Assembly: GCF_029360665.1 (NCBI RefSeq)
Contig: NZ_JARDUB010000005.1
Span: forward strand, 33,163 to 97,162
Reading direction: 5' to 3'
DNA: 64,000 nt
From: Eudoraea chungangensis
GTDB lineage: Bacteria > Bacteroidota > Bacteroidia > Flavobacteriales > Flavobacteriaceae
Part shown: one piece after another, positions 36,696 through 45,700 of the stretch
Layout: each line of letters starts with the position of its first letter
Numbering within the stretch: the first letter of the stretch is position 1
Notes under the pieces: model-generated
Told to the model about the DNA's origin: nothing
The model's database searches: none
Seen by the model: only the letters and a program-made list of their open reading frames with translations
Program-made: the position numbers and the translations under genes

Positions 36696-38009
36696 TTACG
36701 AAACCAGATACTTTTGAAAAGAGTTAACCTCAACCTTGGCCTTTAAATCATGTAGAAGGTTAAATAACCCAAAGAAGGTTCTGTTGATATAAAGGAAGTG
36801 CTTAGAGCCTCTATTACCATTCATTTTTTTTATATGCTCATCTTTGGCATACCGCTCCCCTAGGGATGCAATTTTATACCAAAACTCGTCAGCGCCAAAA
36901 TCAAAAACTTCCTCATTAAAGGGAGAAGTAAATAGGGTAAGCATTTCCTTAAAGAGATCTTTAAAAAACAATAATTCTTTAGTAGAATCTTCCGTTCTTA
37001 AGATTTCCAATTCATAGAGTTTTTGTGTAAAAAACTGGTCGTCTTCAATATTTTCTTTTTTCGCCAATTCAAAATACGGCTTGTAAAAATCAACAGGAAT
37101 GTGTTTAATACATCCAAAATCTATGGCTACCAGCTTATTGTCGTTGCTGACTAAAAAATTCCCCGGGTGTGGATCTGCATGTACCTTTCGCAGTCCATGA
37201 AGCTGAAACATGTAAAAGTCCCACAATGCCTGGCCCAATTTATTTCCTAAAGAGGCGTCGAAATCCGTATTGGCAAACTCACTTAGATGAACACCATTCA
37301 TCCAGTCCATAGTTAGAATTCTATCACTAGAAAGGTCTTTGTAGTATTTAGGAAATACAATGTTTGGAATTGCTCTACATGCCCTTGTAATTTCTCTACT
37401 TTGCTCTAATTCTAAATTATAGTTCGTTTCCTCCACTAATTTGTTTTCTACCTCTTTGAAATACTTATCAGAATCCTTGCCTTGAAGATTAAACATTCTA
37501 ATGGCAATTGGTTTCACGATAGACAAATCACTACTAATACTTTCAGCAACACCCGGATACTGGATTTTTACAGCAAGATTTTTACCATTCTTAGAGGCAC
37601 GATGCACCTGTCCAATACTTGCTGCATTAACAGAGTCTTTTTCGAAAGTGTCAAAAACTTCGTCTGGATACTTTTGAAAATATTTTTTAAAGGTTTTACG
37701 CACCAAAGGAGCGGATAAAGGAGGTACGGAGAATTGAGCCAAAGAAAACTTCTCCACATAAGCCGAAGGAAGCATGTTTTTCTCCATGCTGAGCATTTGG
37801 GCTACTTTTAAGGCACTTCCTTTAAGTGATTTAAGTCCATCATAGATATCAGCTGCATTCTCCTGATTTAACTCTTCTTTGTCTAATTCAGGATTCACTA
37901 GTTTTTTTCCGTAGTATTTTACATAGTTACCACCAACTTTAACCCCAGTTTTCACCAATTGACCGGCTCTCTCAATTTTTCCAGTAGGAATTCTATCAAG
38001 TGTCTTCAT
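36696..38009 (-). CDS. ABC1/UbiB-family atypical kinase
   Basis: 437 residues. The family's alanine-rich loop and first Lys occur in NAASIGQVHRASKNGKNLAVKIQYPG; the catalytic HADPHPGNF and metal-binding AIDFGCI motifs are present. ABC1 proteins act in ubiquinone or menaquinone synthesis or lipid handling as ATPases/kinases. The gene is 24 bases downstream of a TetR gene on the same strand, a pairing seen in flavobacteria. Confidence 0.92.
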   Translation of the reverse strand: MKTLDRIPTGKIERAGQLVKTGVKVGGNYVKYYGKKLVNPELDKEELNQENAADIYDGLKSLKGSALKVAQMLSMEKNMLPSAYVEKFSLAQFSVPPLSAPLVRKTFKKYFQKYPDEVFDTFEKDSVNAASIGQVHRASKNGKNLAVKIQYPGVAESISSDLSIVKPIAIRMFNLQGKDSDKYFKEVENKLVEETNYNLELEQSREITRACRAIPNIVFPKYYKDLSSDRILTMDWMNGVHLSEFANTDFDASLGNKLGQALWDFYMFQLHGLRKVHADPHPGNFLVSNDNKLVAIDFGCIKHIPVDFYKPYFELAKKENIEDDQFFTQKLYELEILRTEDSTKELLFFKDLFKEMLTLFTSPFNEEVFDFGADEFWYKIASLGERYAKDEHIKKMNGNRGSKHFLYINRTFFGLFNLLHDLKAKVEVNSFQKYLVS

Positions 38010-38033
38010 ATACTACTCCTTATTATTTTTAAG

Positions 38034-38693
38034 CTATCCAAAGTTTTCTTTAAAAAGAAACTTACCAAAGTCAAGTATACTATTCAAAGGGGTGTTATCA
38101 AACACATCAAAAATCGTTTTTACAGACTTTTCAATGGCTATATCGGTTTTTTCAAAACCAGCAGAGGTATCTTCCTTCCAAAATTTCAGCAAGAATAATA
38201 ATTGCAACCAGGCACCCTCTGAAAAAACCCTCGGGTTATTCTTTGTTAGTTTAACTTGTTTCTCCGCATTATCATCTTCAATTAATTCTGTAGCAAATTC
38301 TTTTACCCTATGCCGCAGACCTTTAAGTTGTTTCAAATGCTTTAGACCATCCCTGTTTTCCCCAAGAACAAATAAGACATAACTCCTGTTTAATCCCAAC
38401 AATTCGAAAAATGTAAAAAAGAAAGACAACATTTTATCCTTACTTGAAAATTCAGGATAGTCCTTATCCTTTTGTAATAATTTCTCTGCATTGTCAAAAA
38501 ATGCGTTCCATATGGCTTCCTGAATTCCAGAAATTGAGCCAAAATGCTGGTAAAACACTTCTTCAGGAACTTTTATGTCCTTACAAAAACTATAAATAGA
38601 TTTCGGTATCACTTCATGGTCTAATACATATGTCATAAAAGAGGAAATAATTGCCTCTTTGGTAATTTTTTCAGCCCTTGTCTTTGTCGTCAT
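38034..38693 (-). CDS. TetR-family transcriptional regulator
   Basis: 219 residues. N-terminal helix-turn-helix about 8-55 (ITKEAIISSFMTYVLDHEVIP, SIYSFCKDIKVPEEVFYQHFGS), then an all-helical ligand domain. The motif is divergent but the YQHFGSI turn is typical. Transcribed with the ABC1 kinase gene downstream and probably regulating it. Confidence 0.85.
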   Translation of the reverse strand: MTTKTRAEKITKEAIISSFMTYVLDHEVIPKSIYSFCKDIKVPEEVFYQHFGSISGIQEAIWNAFFDNAEKLLQKDKDYPEFSSKDKMLSFFFTFFELLGLNRSYVLFVLGENRDGLKHLKQLKGLRHRVKEFATELIEDDNAEKQVKLTKNNPRVFSEGAWLQLLFLLKFWKEDTSAGFEKTDIAIEKSVKTIFDVFDNTPLNSILDFGKFLFKENFG

Positions 38694-39056
38694 AGTAATA
38701 TAATTTATTGTTTATCTAAAAGTATATAAATTTAAACATTTTAAACTTATTAACCTGCCAAACTCAAAAAAGTGTGCCCCCAAAGAAGGTAAGCACACTT
38801 TCAAACAACCTAACCAATTAATAAACAAACTGATTACTATATCAACAAACTTTTTCATAGCAATTGACTTTTAGCAATCATTTGACAAATATAATTAATG
38901 TTTAACTAATAATACTATTTAATTAAACAAATATTATGTTAAAGTTTATGTGTTCTACAATTTCTTGCTTAGAGGTGTCAGTTTGTCACACTTTATAAAT
39001 CTGGTACTTTTTTTGAAATAGGGGAAGTAATTAATTTAAATATAAAATGCAAGCAT
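38694..39056. other. Divergent intergenic region with an orphan minus-strand terminator
   Basis: 363 bases between the TetR gene (minus) and htpG (plus). It is AT-rich. A hairpin with a minus-strand T tract lies at 38766-38801, 72 bases upstream of the TetR start. No CIRCE-type repeat was found before htpG. An ORF of 47 codons (38715-38858, minus) has no recognisable similarity. Confidence 0.55.
38766..38801 (-). terminator. Orphan intrinsic terminator or attenuator upstream of the TetR gene
   Basis: Stem AAAGTGTGC (38769-38777) with GCACACTTT (38793-38801), 15-base loop, then six T on the minus strand. It lies in the leader of the TetR-ABC1 unit, with no coding gene upstream, so it may end a small RNA or attenuate the operon. 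Confidence 0.6.
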
Positions 39057-40943
39057 ATGGCTACAGGTAAAATAAATGTTTCCGTGGAAAATATTTTTCC
39101 ACTTATAAAGAAGTTTCTATACAGCGATCACGAAATCTTTCTTAGAGAATTGATATCAAATGCAACAGATGCAACCTTAAAATTAAAACACCTCACCTCT
39201 ATTGGTGAAGCTAAGGTGGATTACGGCAATCCTATGATTGAAGTAAAGATCGACAAGGAGGCGAAAAAAATTCGTATTACAGACCAAGGTATTGGTATGA
39301 CAGAAGAAGAAGTCAAAAAATACATAAACGAAGTGGCTTTTTCTGGGGCAGAAGAATTTATTGACAAATATAAAGACGCCGAAAAAGATTCCGGAATTAT
39401 CGGGCACTTCGGTTTAGGGTTTTATTCTGCTTTTATGGTTGCGGAAAAAGTGGAGATAATTTCTAAAAGCTTTACAGATGCTCCGGCAATTCATTGGAGT
39501 TGTGACGGTTCTCCAGAGTTTACCATCGAGAAGGCGGATAAAAAAGATCGGGGTACGGAGATAATTTTGAGTATCGCGGAGGATTCTATAGAATTTTTAG
39601 AAGACAATAAAATTTCTGAACTCCTTACCAAGTATAATAAGTTTATGCCCATCCCAATTAAGTTTGGCACAAAAACGGAAACGCTGCCTAAGCCGGAAGG
39701 GGCAAAAGAAGAGGACCCTGCGCCAACAAAAGAAGTGGATAATATCATAAATAATCCACATCCAGCTTGGACCAAAAAACCATCGGACCTAAAAGAGGAT
39801 GATTATAAGAATTTTTACAGAGAATTGTATCCAATGCAATTTGAGGAACCCTTATTTCACATTCATCTCAATGTAGATTATCCGTTTAACCTAACAGGAA
39901 TACTTTATTTCCCGAAGTTGACAAATGATTTGAGTATTCAGAAGGATAAAATTCAACTATATCAAAATCAAGTTTTTGTAACAGATAATGTTGAAGGGAT
40001 AGTCCCTGAATTTTTAACCATGTTGCGAGGTGTTATAGATTCTCCAGACATTCCATTAAATGTATCCAGATCTTATCTTCAAGCTGATGGTGCGGTTAAA
40101 AAAATCTCTTCTTATATCACTAGAAAAGTTGCTGACAAACTAAGTTCTCTCTTCAAAAATAATCGCGAAGATTTTGAAGCAAAATGGAATGATATAAAAA
40201 TAGTGATTGAATATGGCATGTTGTCGGAAGATAAGTTTTTTGAGAAGGCCAATCAATTTGCCCTTTATCCTACGGTTGATGGCAAGTTTTACACCTATGC
40301 AGAGTTAGAAGAAAAAGTAAAAGACACACAAACAGATAAAGACGATAAACTAGTTCTGCTTTATGCCTCAGACAAAGAACAACAACACAGTTATATTGAA
40401 GCTGCAAAAGCAAAAGGGTATGAAGTTCTATTATTAGATTCTCCTATCGTATCACATCTTATGCAAAAGCTAGAGACTTCAAAGGAGAAATTGTCTTTTG
40501 CCAGAGTAGATGCAGACCATCTAGATAATTTAATTAAAAAGGATGAAACACAAATCAGTAAATTGTCGGATGAGGAAAAGGAAAAATTAAAGACGAATAT
40601 TGAAGAAGTTTTATCTGATAAAGGCTATACTATTCAAATGGAAGCTATGGATAGCGACTCATCACCATTTATCATCACGGAACCAGAGTTTATGAGAAGA
40701 ATGAAAGAGATGCAGCAAAATGGTGGAGGCGGGATGTTCGGAATGGGCTCTATGCCAGAAATGTACAATCTTATTGTAAACACTAATAATACGCTGATAG
40801 GTGAAATATTAAATACAAAGACAGCCAAAAAGAGAGAGCGGCTAATAAACCAATCCTTAGACCTGGCTCGCCTTTCAAAAGGCCTTTTAAAAGGGGAAGA
40901 ACTCACCAACTTCATTAATAGAAGTTATGACATGATCAAGTAA
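39057..40943 (+). CDS. htpG: Chaperone protein HtpG (Hsp90)
   Basis: 628 residues, normal for bacterial Hsp90. GHKL ATPase motifs: ELISNATDA (catalytic Glu and Asn), DQGIGMT, and GHFGLGFYSAF. The middle domain has SPDIPLNVSRSYLQ with the ATP-contacting Arg. The C-terminal dimerisation region is present but includes a Gly/Met-rich stretch (QQNGGGGMFGMGSMPEM). Single gene, ending before a strong terminator. Confidence 0.97.
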   Translation: MATGKINVSVENIFPLIKKFLYSDHEIFLRELISNATDATLKLKHLTSIGEAKVDYGNPMIEVKIDKEAKKIRITDQGIGMTEEEVKKYINEVAFSGAEEFIDKYKDAEKDSGIIGHFGLGFYSAFMVAEKVEIISKSFTDAPAIHWSCDGSPEFTIEKADKKDRGTEIILSIAEDSIEFLEDNKISELLTKYNKFMPIPIKFGTKTETLPKPEGAKEEDPAPTKEVDNIINNPHPAWTKKPSDLKEDDYKNFYRELYPMQFEEPLFHIHLNVDYPFNLTGILYFPKLTNDLSIQKDKIQLYQNQVFVTDNVEGIVPEFLTMLRGVIDSPDIPLNVSRSYLQADGAVKKISSYITRKVADKLSSLFKNNREDFEAKWNDIKIVIEYGMLSEDKFFEKANQFALYPTVDGKFYTYAELEEKVKDTQTDKDDKLVLLYASDKEQQHSYIEAAKAKGYEVLLLDSPIVSHLMQKLETSKEKLSFARVDADHLDNLIKKDETQISKLSDEEKEKLKTNIEEVLSDKGYTIQMEAMDSDSSPFIITEPEFMRRMKEMQQNGGGGMFGMGSMPEMYNLIVNTNNTLIGEILNTKTAKKRERLINQSLDLARLSKGLLKGEELTNFINRSYDMIK

Positions 40944-40966
40944 TTTTCATATTACAAGAATTATCT

Positions 40967-40997
40967 AAAAAGGCTGTTCTCTAGAACAGCCTTTTTA
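40967..40997 (+). terminator. Intrinsic terminator after htpG
   Basis: AAAAAGGCTGTTC and GAACAGCCTTTTT around loop TCTA; a 13-base-pair stem when the A/T flanks are counted. It lies 23 bases past the htpG stop. Confidence 0.9.
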
Positions 40998-41010
40998 TAT
41001 TTGTATTACA

Positions 41011-41367
41011 ATGGAGTCTTGGTCTTTATATTTTATGGCAGTGCTTTATATTACGGCAGGAATAATGCATTTTATAAAGCCTAGAATCTACCTAAGAATA
41101 ATACCAGATTATCTCCCCTACCCCAGACTCTTAGTTTCTCTAAGCGGGATAGCCGAGGTAATTTTAGGTATAGGGCTAATGGTACCGGTATTAAAGAATT
41201 TATCTCTTCTTACACTAATTATAATGCTTCTTATTTTTTTAACGGTTCATTTTAATATGTTGAAGAATAAGAAGGCCTCCTTAAACCTGCCCAAGTGGCT
41301 CCTATTGCTAAGAATAATTCTACAATTCCTTCTAATATATTGGGCCTATAGCTATCTAAACATTTAA
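41011..41367 (+). CDS. DoxX-like small membrane protein
   Basis: 118 residues, four hydrophobic helices (about 5-22, 43-62, 66-83 and 95-114). The AVLYITAGIMHFIKP opening and SGIAEVILGIGLM second helix are typical of the DoxX/MauE-like family. No catalytic residues can be named. Distinct from the 145-residue DoxX-like protein near the left end. It starts 13 bases after a terminator, so it probably has its own promoter inside that region. Confidence 0.78.
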   Translation: MESWSLYFMAVLYITAGIMHFIKPRIYLRIIPDYLPYPRLLVSLSGIAEVILGIGLMVPVLKNLSLLTLIIMLLIFLTVHFNMLKNKKASLNLPKWLLLLRIILQFLLIYWAYSYLNI

Positions 41368-41483
41368 CAGCAAACTATATAATAATTAGCTTAAAACAAT
41401 CCATATATCCTTTAACATTGATTCCAATCTTAATTTGGATTAGAGCTCAAGTTTATAGAACTTGATAACTCAATACCAGAAAA

Positions 41484-42575
41484 TTGGATAGCAACATTGT
41501 TTCTTTTATTCATGCCTTTGGCATACTTCAGGGCTTAATCCTTGGGGCTGTTTTGTTATTTATCAACAAAAAGCATAAATCTACCCTCTTTTTGGGTTTG
41601 TTCTTAATAGGATTTGCCATTGAGTTTCTGCCAATTCTATTAGAAGATTTAAAAATGTTAAAAGGCAGGCCTGGTCTTATTCTAATACCAATAAACTTAA
41701 CATGGATAATATTTCCACTATTTTTTATTTATGTACAAAAAATATCCATTTTTTCCAATGAAAGGATTACTTATAGAGTTCTTTATCCCGGGGTCTTGTC
41801 CATTATTTTTCAGATATTTCTTTATTTCCTACCCGATTCCTCTAAAGACTTCCTCAGACGAACTCATATTTTTGACGCCTATTTTATCCTAGGTCTTATA
41901 TACTCGGGGTATATCGTTTACAGAATAAATATTTACATTAAGCACCACACGCATGAGGTAAGAAATCAGTTCGCTTCAGACAAAAACAGACAATTGCAAT
42001 GGGTTCGCTTTTTTGCAGCTTTTTGCTTGGCTTTGGTAGCTGTGCGTATTGGCACACTTTTTATCGATGACAATGATATGTTGGATCTATTTATATCCTT
42101 TATCAACCTAATATTTGTTTTCTCAATTGCCATAGTGGGTATTATTCAATACAATGTAATTTCTGCTGTACAGAAATACAACGCAGTAAATAAAGAAGGT
42201 GTTTTAAAAAAGGAAGTTCCCACTGAAAAGGTATTGGAATTAATTAATAGAATTGATGAATATGTCATAGACCATGAAATCTTTACCAAGCAAGATCTGT
42301 CTGTTGTCAATATCGCCTCTGCCTTAAACGAACATCCAAGGGATATTTCTATTGCAATTAACAAACACTACAACAAAAATTTTAATACTTATATCAACGA
42401 ATTCAGAGTTAGCAAAGCTAAAAAGCTCCTAAGGGAAAATGTGCTAAGTAATCTCAGTGTTGAAGGACTTAGCAGGGAAGTAGGCTTTCATAGCAAAGCT
42501 TCTTTTTACGCTTCTTTTAAAAAAGTCACTGGAACCACTCCAAAAAATTATATGGAGGAAATGATGGTTAATTAA
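41484..42575 (+). CDS. Membrane-bound AraC-family regulator with 7TM-like N-terminus
   Basis: 363 residues starting at a TTG codon (no in-frame ATG lies before the first helix). Seven hydrophobic helices within about 6-225, then a cytoplasmic AraC helix-turn-helix pair (about 262-355, LSVVNIASALNEHPRDISIAINK and LSVEGLSREVGFHSKASFYASFKKVTG). Such 7TM-AraC proteins in Bacteroidota are thought to sense membrane or small-molecule signals directly. Its target is not evident. Confidence 0.85.
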   Translation: MDSNIVSFIHAFGILQGLILGAVLLFINKKHKSTLFLGLFLIGFAIEFLPILLEDLKMLKGRPGLILIPINLTWIIFPLFFIYVQKISIFSNERITYRVLYPGVLSIIFQIFLYFLPDSSKDFLRRTHIFDAYFILGLIYSGYIVYRINIYIKHHTHEVRNQFASDKNRQLQWVRFFAAFCLALVAVRIGTLFIDDNDMLDLFISFINLIFVFSIAIVGIIQYNVISAVQKYNAVNKEGVLKKEVPTEKVLELINRIDEYVIDHEIFTKQDLSVVNIASALNEHPRDISIAINKHYNKNFNTYINEFRVSKAKKLLRENVLSNLSVEGLSREVGFHSKASFYASFKKVTGTTPKNYMEEMMVN

Positions 42576-42697
42576 TTCATAATCAAGTTCCTAAATATTT
42601 CTTAATATGCCGTTTTTCGGTTTATAATTCTGAAATCAATACATTCTGCTGGTATATTTTCAATTTTTCCTCATACTAAGATAGCATCTTTGCAAAG

Positions 42698-42815
42698 TGA
42701 TTTGACATGTTTACATGAATGATTAATGTTTAGTGTTCACCTAATTGGAAGTGTGTAAATGGTGTTGAATTTTAGGTAGTTCCCAAAAAGGGCCATTTTG
42801 TGGCCCTTTTTTTTT
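42698..42815 (+). ncRNA. Candidate leader RNA or small RNA ending at the cupin gene
   Basis: A -7-like element CATCTTTG (one mismatch to TAnnTTTG) lies at 42685-42692, giving a start near 42698. TTTACA (42710-42715) can pair with TGTAAA (42754-42759), enclosing TTAATGTTTAGTGTT (42723-42737), 14 of 15 bases identical to the loop motif of the candidate RNA at 32165. TTGAC and TTTAC also precede the motif in both. It ends in a strong terminator 5 bases before the cupin ATG. Confidence 0.4.
42785..42815 (+). terminator. Intrinsic terminator abutting the cupin start codon
   Basis: AAAAAGGGCCA/TGGCCCTTTTT stem with loop TTTTG and nine T. The ATG of the next gene is only 5 bases past the T tract, so its message must read through the terminator or start inside it. 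Confidence 0.85.
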
Positions 42816-42820
42816 AAAAA

Positions 42821-43225
42821 ATGGTTATGGAATACATAGAACTTAGTCCTACAGCAAATTATAAGAGTTGGGAAACAAAACGTTTACAAGAGTTACGAAA
42901 AAAAGACTACTCCACAGATTTAGGACAAAACTTGCTCTTTGAAAATGCCGATTTCCGCCTATGGGATTTAAAATTAGAGCATAAAGAAAGGCTGCGTTTT
43001 CGGGAATTAAAGAATGATTTTAGCTATACGTGTATAAATGATGGCTGTGGCGTTATACATTTAGGAGACGGGAGAATAATGTATTCTCAATTTAAAAGAG
43101 GGACTGTCCATTTCGTAGAAATTCCTCAGAATGAGAGTCTCATAATAGATATTGAGAACAGCGGCCTGGAGACATTAAAACTTGTTCTTACAGAGATTTT
43201 ACTACCTACAGAAACTTTTATCTAA
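42821..43225 (+). CDS. Small cupin-like protein
   Basis: 134 residues (an alternative ATG two codons later). The central part (about 45-125) has a cupin-like beta pattern: NADFRLWDLKLEHKERL, TCINDGCGVIHLGDGRI, GTVHFVEIPQNESLIIDIENSG. Metal-binding histidines are few, so enzymatic activity is doubtful. It lies directly after a terminator and 114 bases before the MOSC gene. Function unknown. Confidence 0.6.
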   Translation: MVMEYIELSPTANYKSWETKRLQELRKKDYSTDLGQNLLFENADFRLWDLKLEHKERLRFRELKNDFSYTCINDGCGVIHLGDGRIMYSQFKRGTVHFVEIPQNESLIIDIENSGLETLKLVLTEILLPTETFI

Positions 43226-43339
43226 AGAAGTGTGCTATGATAAAGTACTCCCTGATGCCTTTCTGATGCCCATGAAATGACAGAAAAATTGTTTCCATCT
43301 TCCCATGGAAATTGGGTCATTAGGGAGTATCTTTATACT

Positions 43340-43972
43340 ATGCGTGTAATTTCTACAAATATTGGCTCAGAAACTCTGGTTAATTGGAAAGGAAAAGTTG
43401 TTGCCACGGGCATCTTTAAAAAACCGATACTTTCTCCAATTCTTTTGCAGGAAGAAGGAGTAGCCCAGGACAGTATCGCTAATAAAAAAGTTCATGGAGG
43501 TAAATACAAGGCCTGCTATCTGTTTTCGTCTGATTATTATGATTTTTGGAAAGAAAAATACCCAAATTTAACATGGGAATGGGGAATGTTCGGGGAAAAT
43601 CTAACTGTAGAAAGTTTAAATGAAAAAGATATTTTTATTGGCAACATATATCAGTTAGGAACTGCACTAATCCAAATAACACAGCCCAGAGAACCCTGTT
43701 TTAAACTTGGAATTCGATTTAATGATCAAAGTATTCTCAAAGAGTTTATTAAACATGGACATCCAGGAACTTACGTTCAGGTTTTAAAAGAAGGTAAAGT
43801 AGAGGCTGGAGATCTTTTAGTTCTTAAGGAAGAATCCAAAACCCGCTTAAGCATTAAAGATTTCTATGAATTACTATTTGATAACCACAAAAACAAAGAA
43901 CATCTTAAAATAGCCGTAGAGCATACAGCTATTCCTTTAAAAAAGAGAGAAAGTCTTAAAAAATATCTATAA
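43340..43972 (+). CDS. MOSC-domain protein (YiiM-like)
   Basis: 210 residues from the ATG at 43340 (MRVISTNIG), which matches the usual YiiM start; an upstream ATG at 43277 adds 21 residues with no family match. Key motifs: GGKYKACYLFSSDYYDFW, WGMFGENLTVES and the molybdenum-cofactor Cys in TQPREPCFKLGIRF. YiiM-type proteins reduce N-hydroxylated bases or drugs using Moco. A C-terminal 3-alpha-like extension is present. Confidence 0.9.
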   Translation: MRVISTNIGSETLVNWKGKVVATGIFKKPILSPILLQEEGVAQDSIANKKVHGGKYKACYLFSSDYYDFWKEKYPNLTWEWGMFGENLTVESLNEKDIFIGNIYQLGTALIQITQPREPCFKLGIRFNDQSILKEFIKHGHPGTYVQVLKEGKVEAGDLLVLKEESKTRLSIKDFYELLFDNHKNKEHLKIAVEHTAIPLKKRESLKKYL

Positions 43973-43973
43973 A

Positions 43974-44004
43974 AAAAAGGAGGCCTTGCCGGACCTCCTT
44001 TTTG
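43974..44004. terminator. Bidirectional intrinsic terminator between convergent genes
   Basis: AAAAGGAGG (43975-43983) pairs with CCTCCTTTT (43994-44002), with A and T tracts on both sides. It serves the MOSC gene (plus) and the secreted protein gene at 44028 (minus). Confidence 0.85.
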
Positions 44005-44027
44005 ACAAACTAAACTAAACAAACTTC

Positions 44028-44612
44028 CTACTTCACTAAAATACTTTCAGAATAGGTAAGCATATCGTCTTTGACCAATACGGTGTAGCGGTCGTCGTGA
44101 GCTTTTTCAAAGTTGAAAGCTTTTTCAACAATGCTTTCTCCTTCAACAACCTCAGTATAAACAACTCGATTTTGACTATCAATCACTTTAACTTCAACGT
44201 CTTCCGCATCTAAGTTCAAGAGATTTAAAAAAACTTTGTTTTCTGTTTTTCTAAACACGGGCTTGGATCTTTCCTTTCTTTTGATAATTTCTAAGTCCTC
44301 CGATCCTACTTCAATAGTATAATATATAGTTCTTAGGCTATTATCTACTTCAAGGGAATAATTCCCTTTCTGAAGTTTAGAAAGATCAAACTTCTTGGCA
44401 TAAAGTGATTTTGAAACGGTCTCGTTATAAATCACATTGTTTTCCTTGTCCAAAATTCTAAGTTTAGTAGTACTCCATTGTGTATCTAAAGTAAGTACTA
44501 GACTTTTAGATTCCCCATTGGCCTCTACACTAAATTCTGGATCTTTAGCTATTGTTGTACTCGTGACTAACAAAAAGCTAATAATTGCGGTAAATTTCAT
44601 AATTGTTTTCAT
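44028..44612 (-). CDS. Secreted protein with two DUF3244-like or sorting-domain-like repeats
   Basis: 194 residues with a signal peptide (cleavage near TTIAKD). The mature part has two similar halves, each with a VVYxE or VIYNET core (IVLDKENNVIYNETVSKSL type at about 55-70 and VIDSQNRVVYTEVVEG at about 145-160) and a closing YSLEV/YTVLV strand, like small immunoglobulin-like folds of secreted Bacteroidota proteins. No enzymatic motif. Preceded by a perfect -7 element. Confidence 0.65.
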   Translation of the reverse strand: MKTIMKFTAIISFLLVTSTTIAKDPEFSVEANGESKSLVLTLDTQWSTTKLRILDKENNVIYNETVSKSLYAKKFDLSKLQKGNYSLEVDNSLRTIYYTIEVGSEDLEIIKRKERSKPVFRKTENKVFLNLLNLDAEDVEVKVIDSQNRVVYTEVVEGESIVEKAFNFEKAHDDRYTVLVKDDMLTYSESILVK

Positions 44613-44649
44613 AACATTACATTTTAGAGTTAATGAATAATTTACAGTA

Positions 44650-44657
44650 CAAACATA
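44650..44657 (-). promoter_or_regulatory. -7 promoter element of the secreted protein gene
   Basis: Exact TAnnTTTG match (TATGTTTG on the minus strand), 38 bases before the ATG at 44612. Confidence 0.45.
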
Positions 44658-44765
44658 GAGTGAAAGGAAAGTCTAAACCACATCACTATTTTCTAATTTA
44701 TATAGTATATTAACAGACTATGAACTAATCACAAACTACTAGGGTAATATTAAACATATATTGGG

Positions 44766-44773
44766 TAATTTTG
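44766..44773 (+). promoter_or_regulatory. -7 promoter element of the AraC/alkB pair
   Basis: Exact TAnnTTTG match (TAATTTTG), 55 bases before the ATG at 44828. No -33 TTG seen. Confidence 0.45.
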
Positions 44774-44827
44774 GAAATATGAGCAGATTAAGCATTTTAT
44801 AATTTTATACTATCAATCATCAAAAAA

Positions 44828-45700
44828 ATGAAACAGTATAAACCAGCATTCGAGGCCATTGCACCAAATTTTGGACATTCCTATACCTACCAAAAATTTG
44901 ATGCTTCAAAAAACAATAAAGACAACCTTTGGCATTATCATCCTGAAATAGAATTGGTATATGTAAATGGTGGTGCAGGCAAAAGGCAAATAGGCAGTCA
45001 TATATCTTGTTATACCGACGGGGATTTAATATTAATAGGTAGTAATCTTCCGCACTGTGGTTTTACCGATAAGTTTACAGGAAACAAAAGTGAGATTGTT
45101 ATTCAAATGAAAACTGACTTTTTGGGAAATTCTTTTTTCGATATCCCTGAGATGAAAAACATTCAGACGCTTTTTGAGATCGCTAAAGATGGAATAGCCT
45201 TTCATGGTGAAACAAAGAAGCTCGTTGGAAATGAAATGGAAAAACTAGAAGCACAATCAGAATTTGGCCAATTACTCTCCATACTAAATGTCCTAAATGA
45301 ATTAGGCAAAAGTTCTGAACTAACTGTATTAAACGCCGAAGGTTTTACTTTTAAAACAGATATAGAAGATAACGATAGAATAAATATTGTATTTAATTAT
45401 GTACGCAACCAGTTCAAAGACGATATTTCCTTAGCTGATATTGCGAGTATTGCGGGTATGACGGTTCCGTCCTTTTGCAGGTATTTTAAAAAAATAACCA
45501 ATAAGACCTTTATACAATTCGTGAATGAATACCGACTTGTTCACGCTTCTAAGTTACTGGCAGAAAAACCAATGAGCATAACGGATATATGTTTTGAGAG
45601 CGGTTTTAATAATTTTTCTCATTTCAACAAGTCGTTTAAATCATTTACGGGTCAAAACCCTTCTGAATACAGAAATAGTCTTAAGAAAGTTGTAAAATAA
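44828..45700 (+). CDS. AraC-family transcriptional regulator with cupin N-terminus
   Basis: 290 residues: a cupin-type sensor (about 30-100, LWHYHPEIELVYVNGGAGKR, then GDLILIGSNLPHCGF) and a C-terminal double helix-turn-helix (about 190-285, ISLADIASIAGMTVPSFCRYFKKITN and ITDICFESGFNNFSHFNKSFKSFTGQNPSEY). Its stop shares one base with the start of alkB, so the two are translationally coupled; it is not the methylated-Ada type (no Cys-based Ada domain). Confidence 0.9.
   Translation: MKQYKPAFEAIAPNFGHSYTYQKFDASKNNKDNLWHYHPEIELVYVNGGAGKRQIGSHISCYTDGDLILIGSNLPHCGFTDKFTGNKSEIVIQMKTDFLGNSFFDIPEMKNIQTLFEIAKDGIAFHGETKKLVGNEMEKLEAQSEFGQLLSILNVLNELGKSSELTVLNAEGFTFKTDIEDNDRINIVFNYVRNQFKDDISLADIASIAGMTVPSFCRYFKKITNKTFIQFVNEYRLVHASKLLAEKPMSITDICFESGFNNFSHFNKSFKSFTGQNPSEYRNSLKKVVK

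Noticed and set aside
38715..38858. Minus-strand ORF of 47 codons upstream of the TetR gene
   Set aside because: It runs through the terminator hairpin and has no recognisable similarity or codon pattern.
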